Part shown: in pieces, positions 36,877 to 48,549 of the stretch | Position numbering within the stretch: position 1 is the stretch's first letter | How the letters are laid out: every line of letters starts with the position of its first letter | From: Brachypodium distachyon | Lineage: Eukaryota > Streptophyta > Magnoliopsida > Poales > Poaceae | Assembly: GCF_000005505.3 (NCBI RefSeq) | Contig: NC_016131.3 | Location: 4,175,501-4,239,500 of the forward strand | DNA: 64,000 bases | Direction: 5' to 3' | Notes under the pieces: model-generated | What the model was told of the DNA's origin: nothing | The model's input: only the letters and a program-made list of their open reading frames with translations | Databases searched by the model: none | Made by a program: the position numbers and the translations under genes

Positions 36877-36948
36877 GGGTCCATAGCTCAGTGGTAGAGC
36901 AATTGACTGCAGATCAATAGGTCACCGGTTCGAACCTGGTTGGGCCCT
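36877..36948 (+). tRNA. tRNA-Cys (anticodon GCA)
   Basis: 72 nt without intron. The acceptor stem GGGTCCA pairs with TGGGCCC (one G-T wobble), with discriminator T as expected for cysteine. The D arm carries AGCTCAGTGGTAGAGC (A box). The anticodon arm is ATTGA-CTGCAGA-TCAAT with GCA at the centre. The T arm has CCGGTTCGAACCTGG (B box). CAA-rich sequence just upstream (GCAACAAGAAGATCAACAAA) is usual for plant tRNA transcription starts. All arms are intact, so it is predicted to be functional. Confidence 0.96.
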
Positions 36949-36965
36949 TAACCCAGCGTTGAATC

Positions 36966-36972
36966 TTTTTTT
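36966..36972 (+). terminator. RNA polymerase III terminator of tRNA-Cys
   Basis: A run of seven T residues begins 18 nt after the mature tRNA end. Confidence 0.8.
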
Positions 36973-38291
36973 CCATCGTTTGTGTTCTATTTCTTCTTAA
37001 ACACAACGGGAACTGTTCTTTTTGTGGCAGTTGACGAGAAATGTTTCCTATCTTCCTCCGGCAAAAATGGCAGGACGCCACGTTTACAGCAGCCAAGCAC
37101 GGGACTGCCCCATAGCACTGGGAGGAATGTGGGAGCCGGAGCTGAACGGGACCAACAAACTGGCACATCGCGCCCCTCGGTCAGGCTGACCTCGCCTCCC
37201 TCCCCCACAGGCCACCGCCGTCCGTCGCCGTCTCCACAGGCGCAAGCGCGGACGACGTGCGACCCGAAGCAACTGACACCGACATCGACGCCTCCCACCC
37301 GCCCGGCGCGCGACCCCGTACCCAACTCTTCTGAACCGGCAGTGCATCCGCTCAAACGAGAAAACTCGGCGGGCCGTGCCATGGCCGAATCGCCGTCAGC
37401 CAGTCGCTGCTGCTGTCCGGCGGCCGGCTTTTCCTTTTCTTTCTCCACGACCTGAGTTTCCTGCGATCCAAACAGGCTCTTTAGATCGATTGGGTGGTTA
37501 CCCCGTAAGATCGATCCACGTGTACGAGACAGTACGAACACAACAAACCAGGATAAAGGAAAAAAAGAAAAGGCACCTATCGGAAGAAATGGAGTCTGGC
37601 TAAAACAGCCGGCCGGCCGGCCACGGTAGCTTAGCGTGGAGGCTAACCCACGTCAAGACGATCGAAACCTCAGGCCAAACCATCAGGAAAAAAGAGACGC
37701 CTCACTTTACCCCATGCACCAAATCCAGTGGAACGGGACGACCAAATTAACGATCCTAGCACCGCTACTAATTGCTTCCCTCGATGTATGTAGCCCACCT
37801 TCTTTAATTTGCCCAACGATTAAGCAATGATTTTTCTTCGCGTCGGCGACGTATTTAGGAGCCCTTTTTTTCGATTGTGTGACGTGAAAAGCTCTTCATA
37901 GCTTAATCGGAACCTAAGATCGTGTGGTACGGCCCTGTCCTCTGGGCTAATCTTTTTTTCTGGGTGCGAATTGATTGCCGTTTTTTGTTGCGTCATCGGC
38001 GAGCACACAGTTTGGCGATGGTGACCGTCCAACGATTTTGTCATCTTCTCATCGGTTCGCGATCGATGTTGTGCAGCAAATAAGGCACTTGTCTTGCAAC
38101 GCCGCAAGCTAACATGCATTTCGTCGGCGTAGTTTATGGCCTGAGACAATAAGATATGGTTGCAGCAATTCACACACAAGATGCATGTCTAGGGGAAACT
38201 AGCCAACTGATTAATTAAGCAGGATCGAGAATTTTAATCCGGGCCGGTAGCTAGACTGCTGGTTGCACCTTTGGAATTCATAAATTAAGTA

Positions 38292-38379
38292 CTTCATCCG
38301 TGACTTTCTATTACAGGTACAGTATATAGATACGTTCATATTTAAACAAATTTGCGTCACTTAATATGGGACGGAGGTG
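38292..38379. mobile_element. Stowaway MITE, partly degraded (88 bp)
   Basis: The left end CTTCATCCGTGACTTTCTAT is worn. The right end is GTCACTTAATATGGGACGGA-GGTG. TA flanks both ends. The centre (GATACGTTCATATTTAAACA) matches the family body. Confidence 0.75.
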
Positions 38380-39212
38380 TACTCTGTTTTGCTATAAAGA
38401 GCTTACATGTATCCCTATATCACTAATTTGTCCAATATAATGTAAATTGTATGCCGCGAAATTTAGAACATTTGAAGTTCTTTAATAATATAATTTTTGT
38501 GATATAAAACTCATATTATATTAATTAAATCGTCGACCTACGGATGCGCGTTCGGCCTTCAAACCAAAACGGAGGTCTTGTTGCCGATATATGGTGTGTT
38601 TGGATTGCTACCAAAGTGCACCAAACCAGTTTTGTGGTCATGGCAAAAAACTTTAGTGTTTGTTCAGATGATAGCCAATTTTTTCACATGACAAAGTTGA
38701 CCAATTCGTTGGCAAGCAAATCTTGAGCAATATTTTGACAAACAAAATTAAAGTTGATAGGGCAATGCTAGGCTCAAACCAAACCGGCCCACAGGCTCCA
38801 TGTTATATTGCACATGTCGTTAGTCGGCCTCAAACCTTAGTTATGCAAGTCCCTCCCTGAGTATTACTAGCTGTCTCTCACTGCATTTTTTGTAGATAAT
38901 GTAGTTCTCAATACCTTCCCTGCCGGGAGCAATTTGACTATTCCTAACCTAATCTCCTTACCTACAGAGAGAACTACAGGCTCCTTCTACGCGACTACGC
39001 CTGACAGGACAAAGAAAACAATTCCGTGTAACAATCCCAGTGCACGCATTACTGATACCTGAACCTTGGATCGTTGACTCATCACAACTTGCAAGCGAGC
39101 AACACGAGGTGTATTTTTGGGAGCAGCTACGTGACACGATCCGTGTCTTAATTACATGATGCAGAAGGAAGGCACATGGCGCCTCTTGTCTGGCCTCCAT
39201 ACAAAGAAGATA

Positions 39213-39800
39213 CTCCCTCCATTTATTAATTTCACAATACAATGCTTATAGATTTTTTTCATTTGTTTCACAATACACCTCATTTTTTTCTTTTGATACC
39301 CACACCCGTCCAATAACTACTCACATCCATTTATTATTAATCCAATATGGATGGTCAAGCATTAAAAACGAGAGTTGTCTTGGTCTAAGTGCACAAGAAT
39401 ATCCGGTGCTCTAAACCCCTTAGGTGTTACTATTCTACCAACACGCCGTAGCATTCCTAAAAAGTTTTCAAACTTTTTAAAATAAATTGAGTAGGTTCAT
39501 AAGATGTGTGTCTACCACCTTGTAAAGTTTTAAACCCAAATTCATTATATGCATAAAGAAAAAAAAGACAAATTCAAGCATGAACAGTGTCAAGATTTTT
39601 GTCTTTTTGCGACCTATTGACATCAGAATTTGTTTTTTTTTCCGTACTCATATAATGAATTTGAGTTTGAAACTTTGCAAGGTGGTAAACACATATGTTA
39701 TGAACCCACTCAATTTATTTCAAAAAATTTGAAAAAAATTTTAGTGAGCACTGGAAATTCTCTGAAATCTACAATGAGGTGTATTTTGTAATGCTCACGA
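39213..39800. repeat. Long imperfect foldback element
   Basis: Two arms of roughly 110 bp face each other. The left arm runs TTTTCAAACTTTTTAAAATA, AATTGAGTAGGTTCATAAGA, TGTGTCTACCACCTTGTAAA, CCCAAATTCATTATATGC and GACAAATTC. The right arm runs GAATTTGT, CATATAATGAATTTGAGTTT, ACTTTGCAAGGTGGTAAACA, TATGTTATGAACCCACTCAA and TTTATTTCAAAAAATTTGAA. Outside them CAATACACCTCATTTTT (39,271) and its inverse ATGAGGTGTATTTTGTAATG (39,773) form an outer pair, and a CTCCCTCCATTTATTAAT end lies at 39,213. This looks like one MITE inside another, or a single foldback element. Confidence 0.7.
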
Positions 39801-40437
39801 TAACTCAAGCTTGGATCAAATCCCCATTAGGTTTACCGAAACGAAAGGTACGCGCCGTCGTTTATGATCTGGTTCTGGTGGCACCTCTTAACCTACCGGA
39901 GGCCAGGCGCACTTGACCACCTCATTAGTAAACACCGCCTCCTTTCGTCCCCGGCTGAAAACAATGTGTAAAAACCGATCACCGTACGTGCACGAGCGTC
40001 CGCAAGACGGCACGGCGAAAATGAATTTAGCTGCAGAAGCGGCCGCAGTTTATTTCATTTGCAGCTTTTACCCAAATTTTGTGCTCGATCACATACGCGA
40101 GAGCTGGCGCGCGGCAGCGAAAGTGTGCGAAATATTCGCGCGCGCGGCAGGGGCAGGCAGGCCGGAGGGCGCAAAAGTCTCGTGCGTCGCCCTGTGCCGC
40201 TTGGCACGGCCACGGACGGACCCGCGACCGGCAACAGTGGCTTTCTGCCTTTTCTCCTCGCTTACGACATGCAAACCTTGTGCTGCGTGCGCACACCGAC
40301 ACTTAGCTCCTCCGGCCCGGGCCAGCCAGCCAGCCTGTGCCCCCTTCCTTGCCCTGCGCCCACCAACCACATCACACCACACCGCGTCGCGGCTCCCTCG
40401 AAGCCTCTTTTTTTTTTTCTGTTTCTCTCTCTTCACT

Positions 40438-40443
40438 TATAAG
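40438..40443 (+). promoter_or_regulatory. TATA box of the FLA gene
   Basis: CTTCACTTATAAGCAAGC, following a pyrimidine-rich tract (TTTCTGTTTCTCTCTC). It predicts a leader of about 250 nt before the ATG at 40728. Confidence 0.6.
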
Positions 40444-40639
40444 CAAGCTCTCACTCCTTCCTCTCCTCTCTGGCCGGCCGTCTCTCTCTTCCGGAGTAAA
40501 CAAAAACAGCAAGGGAGGAAAGGAGAAAAGCTCACACCACCCAACACCATATAGTTATTACTCATCTCTTCCCCGGGAGCTAGAGCTAGCTGGTCCAGGA
40601 CGCAGCAAATCCAGGAACCCGGTTCCCCGCATCGATCCG

Positions 40640-40660
40640 CAGCAGCAGCAGCAGCAGCAG
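40640..40660 (+). repeat. (CAG)7 microsatellite in the FLA 5' leader
   Basis: Seven CAG triplets in the predicted 5' UTR, about 70 bp before the start codon. Confidence 0.85.
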
Positions 40661-40727
40661 GAGTAATCCGGGGGAGGAGGAGCAGCAGATCCAGAGAGGG
40701 CCGCGGCCGCCGACGCCGCAAGGAGCC

Positions 40728-43700
40728 ATGGCCGGTGCGCCGGCGTACACAGGCGCCGCAGTAGTGCTCCTCCTGTTCGTCCTCGCCATATCCGGCTCAG
40801 CCGCCGACACCTCGCCCGAGGAACCCACATTGCCTTCCTCCTCCGCCTCCGCAGCCGCCGTGGACGCCGCAACGGCCGTCGTCAACGGGTCCGGCGCGGG
40901 GATCAGCTCCAACTCGGTCCTTGTGGCGCTGCTGGACTCGCACTACACGGAGCTGTCGGAGCTGGTGGAGAAGGCCCTGCTGCTCCAGACCCTGGAGGAC
41001 GCCGTGGGGCGCCACAACGTGACCATCTTCGCGCCCCGGAACGAGGCCCTGGAGCGGGACCTCGACCCGGAGTTCAAGCGCTTCCTCCTCGAGCCCCGCA
41101 ACCTGAAATCGCTCCAGTCGCTGCTCCTCTTCCACGTCCTCCCCTCCCGCCACCCCGCCGCCTCCTGGCCCGCCTCCGCCGCCCACCCCACGCTCTCCGG
41201 CGAGGACCTCGAGCTCGCCGCCGGCTCCAACGGCTCCATGCGCGTGGCGCACGCGTCCGTCACGCGCCCCGACGCCGTGCTCCGGCCCGACGGCGTCATC
41301 CACGGCATCGAGCGCCTCCTCGTCCCCCGCTCCGTCCAGGAGGACTTCAACCGCCGCCGCAGCCTCGCCGCGATCTCCGCCGTGCTCCCTACGGGCGCGC
41401 CCGAGGTGGACCCGCGGACGCACCGGCTCAAGAAGCCGGCGCCACCCGTCCTCCCCGGTGCTCCCCCCGTGCTCCCCGTCTGGGACGCCATGGCCCCCGG
41501 CCCGTCCATCGCGCCTGCCCCCGCCCCCGGCCCCAACTCCGGGAAGCTCCACTTCGACGGGCACAGCCAGGTCAAGGACTTCATCCAGACCCTCGTCCTC
41601 TACGGCGGCTACAACGAGCTCGCCGACATCCTCGTCAACCTCACCTCGCTCGCCACCGAGATGGGCCGCCTCGTCTCCGAGGGCTACGTGCTCACCGTGC
41701 TCGCCCCCAACGACGAGGCCATGGCGCGCCTCACCACGGACCAGCTCAGCGAGCCGGGATCGCCCGAGAACATCCTCTACTACCACATGATCCCCGAGTA
41801 CCAGACCGAGGAGAGCATGTACAACGCCGTGCGCCGCTTCGGGAAGGTCCGCTACGACACGCTCCGGCTGCCCCACAAGGTCGTCGCCAGGGAGGCCGAC
41901 GGCTCCGTCAAGTTCGGCCAGGGAGAAGGCTCCGCCTACCTCTTCGACCCGGACATCTACACGGACGGCAGGATCTCGGTGCAGGGCATCGACGCCGTGC
42001 TGCTCCCGGAGGATGACACGAAGAAGACCTCGACGACGACGCCCGCCGCCCCCGTCAGGAAGGCGCCCGCCGTCACCGGCAAGAGCAAGAACAAGCTCCG
42101 GCGAGGTCAGTTTCTCCAGATCTGAACTTTCCACTTCGCAATTACTACCGCCATAAGTAGATTGATGATTAGTACCGGCACATAATTGGCACCGAAATTT
42201 ACAGTTCAGAACCTAAATTCTTAGGTTTAGTAGATGAATTTTAGCCAATTGGTTAACGCAATGCGGGTTGGTGGTAAGAATATTGCCGGTGAGGGTACCG
42301 GCCAGTGTTAGTTTCGCAGCGGCGGGGATTAATCTATCGATTGGTTGGTAGCGACTAGTACTCTTCAGACGAATAAAGACGGCGGTGTAGGCATAAAAAC
42401 TAAAGCCAATTAGGGTTCCTTCCTGCCGTCCTTTGCCAATGGCCGTATTGGAGGGGCATATGGCCCTGTCGGTGCCAGTTTGGGCACTTCCTGCCCATCA
42501 TCATGTGCCATGTACCACTCCAAAACTGCAATAGTTTCAGTTGGCGTTTATTATGCAGACACAAATACTAAGTGGTTTCATTACAGCCTGTGCATTGACA
42601 AACTGGAAACCTTGGATGAAACTAGAATAGCTGATGAGCCTCCTCACCACGCCTGTGCTGGTGGGGGTCACTGTCTTCTTTACCATCTCCTGATCTGTTC
42701 CTGGGGCTGCAAGCAAGCACAGCTCTTTAACCCATGACCCATGAGCTAACAAATTTTTAGCTTTCCTGAAAGTACCAAAGGCTGACACTTAAGCCTTGGT
42801 CACATCGTTGCTATCTTAGTTTTGTCTGTTGAAACTCTGCCTTTCTGATGTGAAGACCTAGAATTGCACATATTTTAGTGATTAAAACTTCACTAGAAAT
42901 CTTTCATTGTGGCGATGAGAGGACCCATCAGGTGCTCAATGATTATGGCTATGGATGACTCAGGCTGATCTAAACCACTCAACCTCTGTAGACCCATGCT
43001 CGATTATATATGTCTAGCTAGCATCCATTGTGAAATCAGATGCCTATTTAGACCTTTGGACGCCTTCGCTTGGACAAAAATTCAGGTATTTACTTTAGTC
43101 TATATGGACAATGGTGGTGTAGAATATGCCATTCCTTCAAGTGGCACGCAGGGCCTTTCCACCTTTTGTACTCAGTATTCCTCACCACTGTATGGACAAT
43201 GGTGGTGTAGAATAGGCCCTGTTTGGAATGTGTGTAAATTTTGTCAGTGAACCGATATTTATTATTTGCGACGAAGTGGACCGGTATTTAGACCTTTGGA
43301 TGCCTTGGCTTGGACAAAAAATCAGGTTTTATTTTAATCTATCCATGATGGTAGTGTAGAATTCCACACCTTCACCAAATGTGTGACACGCATGGCCTTT
43401 ACATTCTTTATACTCGGTATTCCTCGCCCTTTAGGCCTGTTTGGAATGGGTCTAAATTGCGTCGGCAGACCAGTATTGGTATGCGCTATTTTGCGAGTGA
43501 GACAAACTTCCTGTGATTCTATTGCTGGCCATGTGTTATGCCCGCGATTTTGACATGATATGCCATTCCACCCATCCTACAAATTTTGATACTCCTTGCT
43601 CCTTTCTTCTAGCCTTTGAAGCCAAGTTACCTGTAAGCCGTTGTCATGTCCTTAGCATAGAAAACTTGTTAAAATCCGCAAGTCTCCCTTCGCGTAGTAA

Positions 43701-43957
43701 ACAGCAGATGCTGATTTGATATGGCATCTTATCATTACCATAATCGAAGTAACATTGATTCTCTGAACACTCTGTCCCACACTCTCGCCGGTACTACAAC
43801 AACATTGGTGACATTACTCCTTAACCACTCGCTCAACAACAACAACCTTATATATATGCCTGTTTTCCTTTAAAATACTGCAGGCAAGTTGATGGAAGCA
43901 ACGTGCCATATGGCTGGCATCTTTGGTCAGCGGTCGCGATTAACAAGCTGCCAGTAG
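40728..43957 (+). CDS. Fasciclin-like arabinogalactan protein (FLA15-18 type)
   Basis: Two exons, 40728-42105 and 43884-43957, phase 1, giving 483 aa. A signal peptide (1-26) precedes two FAS1 adhesion domains: one at about 62-205 (TELSELVEKALLLQTLED, NVTIFAPRNEAL, DGVIHGIERLLVP) and one at about 285-430 (VKDFIQTLVLYGGYNELADI, YVLTVLAPNDEAM, SVQGIDAVLLPED). Between them lies a Pro/Ala-rich AGP region (PAPPVLPGAPPVLP, PGPSIAPAPAPGPN) with likely hydroxyproline O-glycosylation sites, and several N-glycosylation sites (NVT, NGS, NLT). The tiny second exon encodes GKLMEATCHMAGIFGQRSRL and ends TSCQ, the conserved tail of the FLA15-18 subgroup, which lacks a GPI-anchor signal. Such proteins are secreted to the cell surface or wall and linked to wall integrity and adhesion. 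Confidence 0.93.
43045..43495. repeat. Diverged tandem duplication in the FLA intron
   Basis: Copy 1 (43,045-43,270) and copy 2 (43,285-43,495) share, in order, TATTTAGACCTTTGGA-GCC, CTTGGACAAAAA-TCAGG, ATGGTGGTGTAGAAT, GGCCTTT, ACTC(A/G)GTATTCCTC, CCTGTTTGGAATG and a common tail. Copy 1 also carries an inner repeat of GTATGGACAATGGTGGTGTAGAAT. The divergence (substitutions and indels) points to an old event. Confidence 0.8.
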
Positions 43958-45482
43958 ACGGGAAGGAAAAAAAGAAGAATGGAAAGGTTGATCTCATGAC
44001 ACCGAACCGCGAACTGAAATGATGAGGTGATGGGCTGTGCTGGAGCCGTCCACGATATTGTTCTTTTCTTCTTCTTTTTTGGGGGGGGTTATTATATTAT
44101 GAATAATGGTATCAGGTGGGGAATGTAAAACTGGTGGTTGTTGGTGTGTCCGGAGAAGGAAATTGTTTATACTCGAATGCCAAGATCTTCTGTGTATAGG
44201 AATTGAAACGTTTTTTCTTTCTTTCTGTTTCTCGGTCGTCATTCTTTTGCTTTATTCTTATTTTGTCGGTGGGAAATTAATGTCGTGTGAAAGGTTGCAT
44301 TTCATGTGTTGAAAATTGTTCATACTCGGACCATGTTGTGTTGTAGAGTTTGTCTTTACACACACCACATGGACCGACACTGCTTCCTGGCATCATGTGT
44401 TGAAAATTGTTCATACTCGGACCGTGTCGTGTTGTAGAGTTTGTCTTCCACTCGCTCTCCTAGCTGTACGCCTGCACCTGCATTGCTCTTTTAAGACAGC
44501 TACACACACGAATGAATGGACCCGAGGACATGGGCAGATCTACAGAACCGAAAACTAAGATGCTGCAGCCAAGAAGCAATTGAGCGGCTAGTAATTTGAC
44601 TTTGCATAATATTGCTACCACGGTCAATGATGTCTTGGTGGCATACAACAGCGAAGCGCGAAGTAGTAGGCGCCAGGCGATTCCCAATGGGCAATGGCGA
44701 AATGCCAACGGTAGCATGAGCATTCTGCGTGTGTGTTGTTGACACAAGCGTCTAACAGTGTTTAATAGTGGATGGACCACTGGTTCGTGTCTGAGAAAAG
44801 ATGGCAGGGAGGAACGGGACATAAACTGGAGCAAAACGACAGCTCCTGAATCCAACTTGCATCTGGGGCGTGGTGCTGCTGGTGTTGGGTGTGGGGGTAA
44901 AAGACACCGACGTGATCTTCAGTTTCACGGCATCACCCTGGGAGGAGCAACCGTGGCTGGTGTCTGGTGATGGATCCAGAGGTCACTTGCCGGTCGGGGA
45001 GGCTGCAAGACACGTAAAGCAAGCACGAACCGATTACAATGGCGTGGCCGCGTGTGGAACTGTGGCCTGGATTGGGTTGGGGGTGAGGGATCAGGGGAAC
45101 GTGCTAATGGCCTCACCTGCCTGGAGCCCAGGATCACGACGCGGGCGGTGCAGGTTGTCGGTGGAGTGCACCTGAGCCTGCCGTATATAGGGAAAAAAGA
45201 AGAAGATGTTCGTACTTTACTATCAGCAATAATGAACAATTGAACCATGTGTATGTATGACCAACAATCACCGTGCCTGCCTGCCTGCCTGCCTCTGCGC
45301 CCTCTACGTACGTACACAAATCTCGACCCGCCGCTACTCGCCAGGAGCTGCCATTTTCGATCCTATAAGAAGAAATCACCTCACTTTCTCTCTACAACAA
45401 CCAAACCAATCGTCTTGGACGAGCACAAATCAGTCTCTCTGGAGTTCAGGAAGAAGAAAAAAAGAAACGCACTGCACGCGCT
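43958..45482. other. Convergent intergenic region between FLA and CDPK copy 2
   Basis: Contains the 3' UTRs of both convergent genes. No other gene recognised. A G run (44,081-44,088) and a tandem repeat (separate entry) lie here, and a (GCCT)n tract at 45,275-45,295. Confidence 0.5.
44303..44448. repeat. 91-bp tandem duplication downstream of FLA
   Basis: CATGTGTTGAAAATTGTTCA-TACTCGGACC(A/G)TGT(T/C)GTG and TTGTAGAGTTTGTCTT recur with a period of 91 bp; the second copy is partial. Only a few mismatches separate them. Confidence 0.9.
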
Positions 45483-48400
45483 CTAAGACATCCTCAGCGC
45501 CTCCCTGAACCCGATGCTGAAGCTGCTGTCCAGCCCGGCCTTGGACTTGGGCAGCCCCATCGTCGGCTTCTGCATCATCGCCACGAACTCGTTGTAATCG
45601 ATGCGCCCGTCCTGCAAAAGCAAAAAATTAGTTCCTTTCAGCTCTACTACTACTAAATCTCCACGGCTTCAGCATCGATCAGAGCAAAATCCTGAAGAAA
45701 AGAATAGTGGGTGGATGCATGACTGGCTAATTGTTAAGGGACGACGAACTTACGTTGTCCTGGTCGACCTCCCTGATCATGTCGTCGAGCTGGACGTCGG
45801 CGCCGAGCCCGAACTCCTCGCAGGCGAGCTGCAGCTCGTCGGGGGTGATGTAGCCGCTGCCGTCCTTGTCGAAGTACTGGAACGCCGCGAACAGGTGGTC
45901 CTCCCGCTCCACCTTGTTCAGGTGCAGCGTCGCCGCGATGAACTCCCCGTAGTCGATCGTCCCGCTGTTGTCCACATCCGCCTATATACATCATCCATTT
46001 CATCTCGTCAGTTTTGTCAGCCACGCCTTCTTCAGGTTGATTCAGAATTCAATTGTGTACATACCGCTTGCATCAGAGCGTAGATCTCCGATTCCTGCAG
46101 GTTGGCGCCCACCTTCTTCAGCCCCACCTTGAGCTCCTCGTAGGTGATTTGCCCGCTGTTGTCCGAGTCGATCATCTTGAACATTTCCTTCAGCCCGGCG
46201 ATCTCGTCCTCGGACAGGTTCTCCGCAATCACCTGGAAAGATACAATACGTACATACATGCGTGTCAGGACAAGTCATTTACAAGGATTTGTAGTTTACC
46301 TATCTTCCATTTGCATAAGCCAAATGGGAATTAATACATCTTGGTGGATGAGTACTAAGGCAAGATGACAATAAGCTACAGTAGTGACTAAGGTTAAATG
46401 TTCCTTTTTCAGGATAAGATTGGAGGATTTGAAGACAATTTTCCTTCAAGTCGTGCTGCTTACCCTAAGAGCCATCTTCTTCAGCTTATTCATGGCCGAG
46501 AACTGCTTCATACGGGACAGAACAGCAGAATCCAGAGGCTTATCAGGAGCCAGACCACCAACCTGAACCCATGGATGCCCTGAAACGTGACGGCAAAGCA
46601 GCACTCTTTCAGTTACTTGTTCATGACCTAGAGCTTCTGAAAGATTGAAAGTGGGGAACTTACGCAAAACTTCGTGAGCGGTCAATCGTTTCTTGGGGTC
46701 CCTGAGAAGCATTCTCCTCACGAGATCTTTGGCGCCTTCAGAGATGCTAGGCCATGGATCTGACTGGAAGTCGAGTTTCCCGTGTAAAACCTCTTCAAAT
46801 ATACCCTGCTCGTTCTCTGCTCCACAGGCAAAAATAATAATCAGACCAAGAGTACATTTGCCAGGGCAGCAATTGTACAATGCTATCTCAAAGGGCTCAA
46901 AAGTTGAACAAAGATTCGCACCTGCCCAAAATGGCGGCACACCGCACAGCAGGATGTAGATGATCACACCGGCACTCCAGACATCGGCCTCGGGACCGTA
47001 TTTCTTCCTCAGGACTTCCGGTGCGACGTAGTAAGGGCTTCCGACAACGTCAGTGAACACTTGACCTGGAATAAGATCCACCACATAACTATGGGCATTG
47101 GGCAATAGCTGAAATCTTAAGGATGATAGTTGATAAAGATGCGCAACCATGATGTGGGTGGTTACAAAACAGTATATTGACATAATTTTCCAGCAAAGCA
47201 ATGTTGGTGAATGAAACTACTCCTATGTCTGATGCTAAGTTTCAGATTGCACTGCAATATTTAGTACTCCACTGCTCAATATTTTCTCTCCATGGTAAAG
47301 ACCGAGTGTGCTTTCAAGCTTTATGCAGCCCACCATAAAAAGGTGCATTCCAAACAGGTTAGTCAAATCAAATCAATCTATCTATCTGGATTGGATGGGA
47401 CGATGTGAGTAAACTGTGGATCAAATCAAGAACCAGACTACCAGAGTACAGAATCAAGGTAGCAAAAAATGCAAATTTTCTTACCCCCTCTACATGCAGT
47501 GCAATTTCTTAATTGCTTTTTACAACAAATAAACAAGACGAAATGACATGAAATCTCTTGAACTGACATGAACCCAATTCAGGCCGAAACTCAACTCAAC
47601 TCAACTCAAACTCACCTGGCCGGAAGAAGACGGAGAGTCCAAAGTCGATGGTCTTGAGCGCGGCCTCCTCCGTGTGGTCCGCAAACAAGAAGTTCTCAGG
47701 CTTGAGATCCCGGTGCATGACGCCCATGGAGTGGCACACCTCAACAACACCCACGATAACCCTGGCTAGCTCCGCCGCCTTCCGCTCCGTATAATGCCCC
47801 TTCTGGACGATCCTGTCAAAGAGCTCGCCGCCGGCGCAGAGCTCCATGACGAGGTGCACGGCGACGGCGTCCTCGTAGGCGGCCTTGATGGAGATCACGT
47901 TGGGGTGCCCCGCCAGGTGGTACATTATCTGGATCTCCCGGCGGACGTCCTCCACGTCGTCGTCCGTCACCAGCTTCCGCTTGAGGATGGACTTGCAGGC
48001 GTACTCCTTGCCGGAGGCCCGGTCCACGCACAGGTACGTCGTGCCGAACTGGCCCTGGCCCAGCCGCCGGCCCAGGCTGTACTTCTCCTTGACGCTCTCC
48101 GTCTTCCGCTTCAGGACCGAGCCCACCAGGAGGCCCGCACTCGAGACGCGCTTCACCTGGGGCGCCTTGGGCCGGTGGTTGTGCGGCTTCGTGGGCTCGC
48201 CGGAGTTGGAGGAGATGGAGTTGGAATCGGCGGTAGAGGCTGAGTCCGTGCTTCTCGCCTGCTGCTTGGAGTCCTGCTCTGCCGCGCCGGCGGCGGCGGA
48301 GGAGGGTTTGGGATTCTGCTGCTCTGGCTTGGAGGAGGCGATCTTGACGGGCTCGGGAGCTTTGCGGATGCTCTGGATGGCCAGCGGCGGGTCGGGGGGA

Positions 48401-48549
48401 GGGCGGTGTGTTGTTGTTGGGCCATTGGAGGCGGCGGCGGCGGGGTCGGGGAGAGCGTCGCCGTCGGGGCGCGCCTTCCAGAGCACGGTGGAGACGGACT
48501 GGAAGAAGCCGTTCTTGGCGATGCTGGGGCCGACGCACGTGTTGCCCAT
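45483..48549 (-). CDS. Calcium-dependent protein kinase (CPK1-type), copy 2
   Basis: Seven exons (48549-47616, 47065-46922, 46816-46664, 46579-46464, 46232-46065, 45981-45754, 45611-45483), GT-AG throughout, give 623 aa. MGNTCVGPS carries G2 and C5 for myristoylation and palmitoylation. The variable domain is longer (to about 155) and Ser/Gln-rich. The kinase domain has GQGQFG 164-169, Lys186, HRD 279-281 and DFG 302-304. The autoinhibitory junction ([16 protein letters not shown]) and four complete EF-hands (loops starting 471, 507, 543, 578) follow. Exons 2 to 5 have exactly the lengths of copy 1 (144, 153, 116, 168 nt), and exon 6 is one codon longer. The two genes are thus paralogues, facing opposite ways about 16 kb apart. 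From memory the likely rice counterpart is OsCPK10. A GAA repeat lies in the leader at about 48,661-48,680. Confidence 0.95.

Larger units (their letters stand above)
36973..40437. other. Intergenic region between tRNA-Cys and the FLA gene
   Basis: A GC-rich block (37,070-37,440) has open frames on both strands without any domain; I do not call a gene. An AT-rich repeat-bearing stretch with a MITE and a long foldback follows (separate entries). The last 500 bp are GC-rich with many GCGCG motifs and probably form the FLA promoter. Confidence 0.5.

Noticed and set aside
36987..37541. 184-codon minus-strand frame after tRNA-Cys
   Set aside because: No domain, low-complexity Gly/Ser/Arg content, competing frames on the other strand. 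A degraded gene cannot be excluded but is not supported.
40797..42134. Long minus-strand open frame of 445 codons opposite the FLA gene
   Set aside because: It is an antisense shadow of a very GC-rich exon: Gly/Val/Glu/Arg-rich, no domain, while the plus strand encodes clear FAS1 domains.
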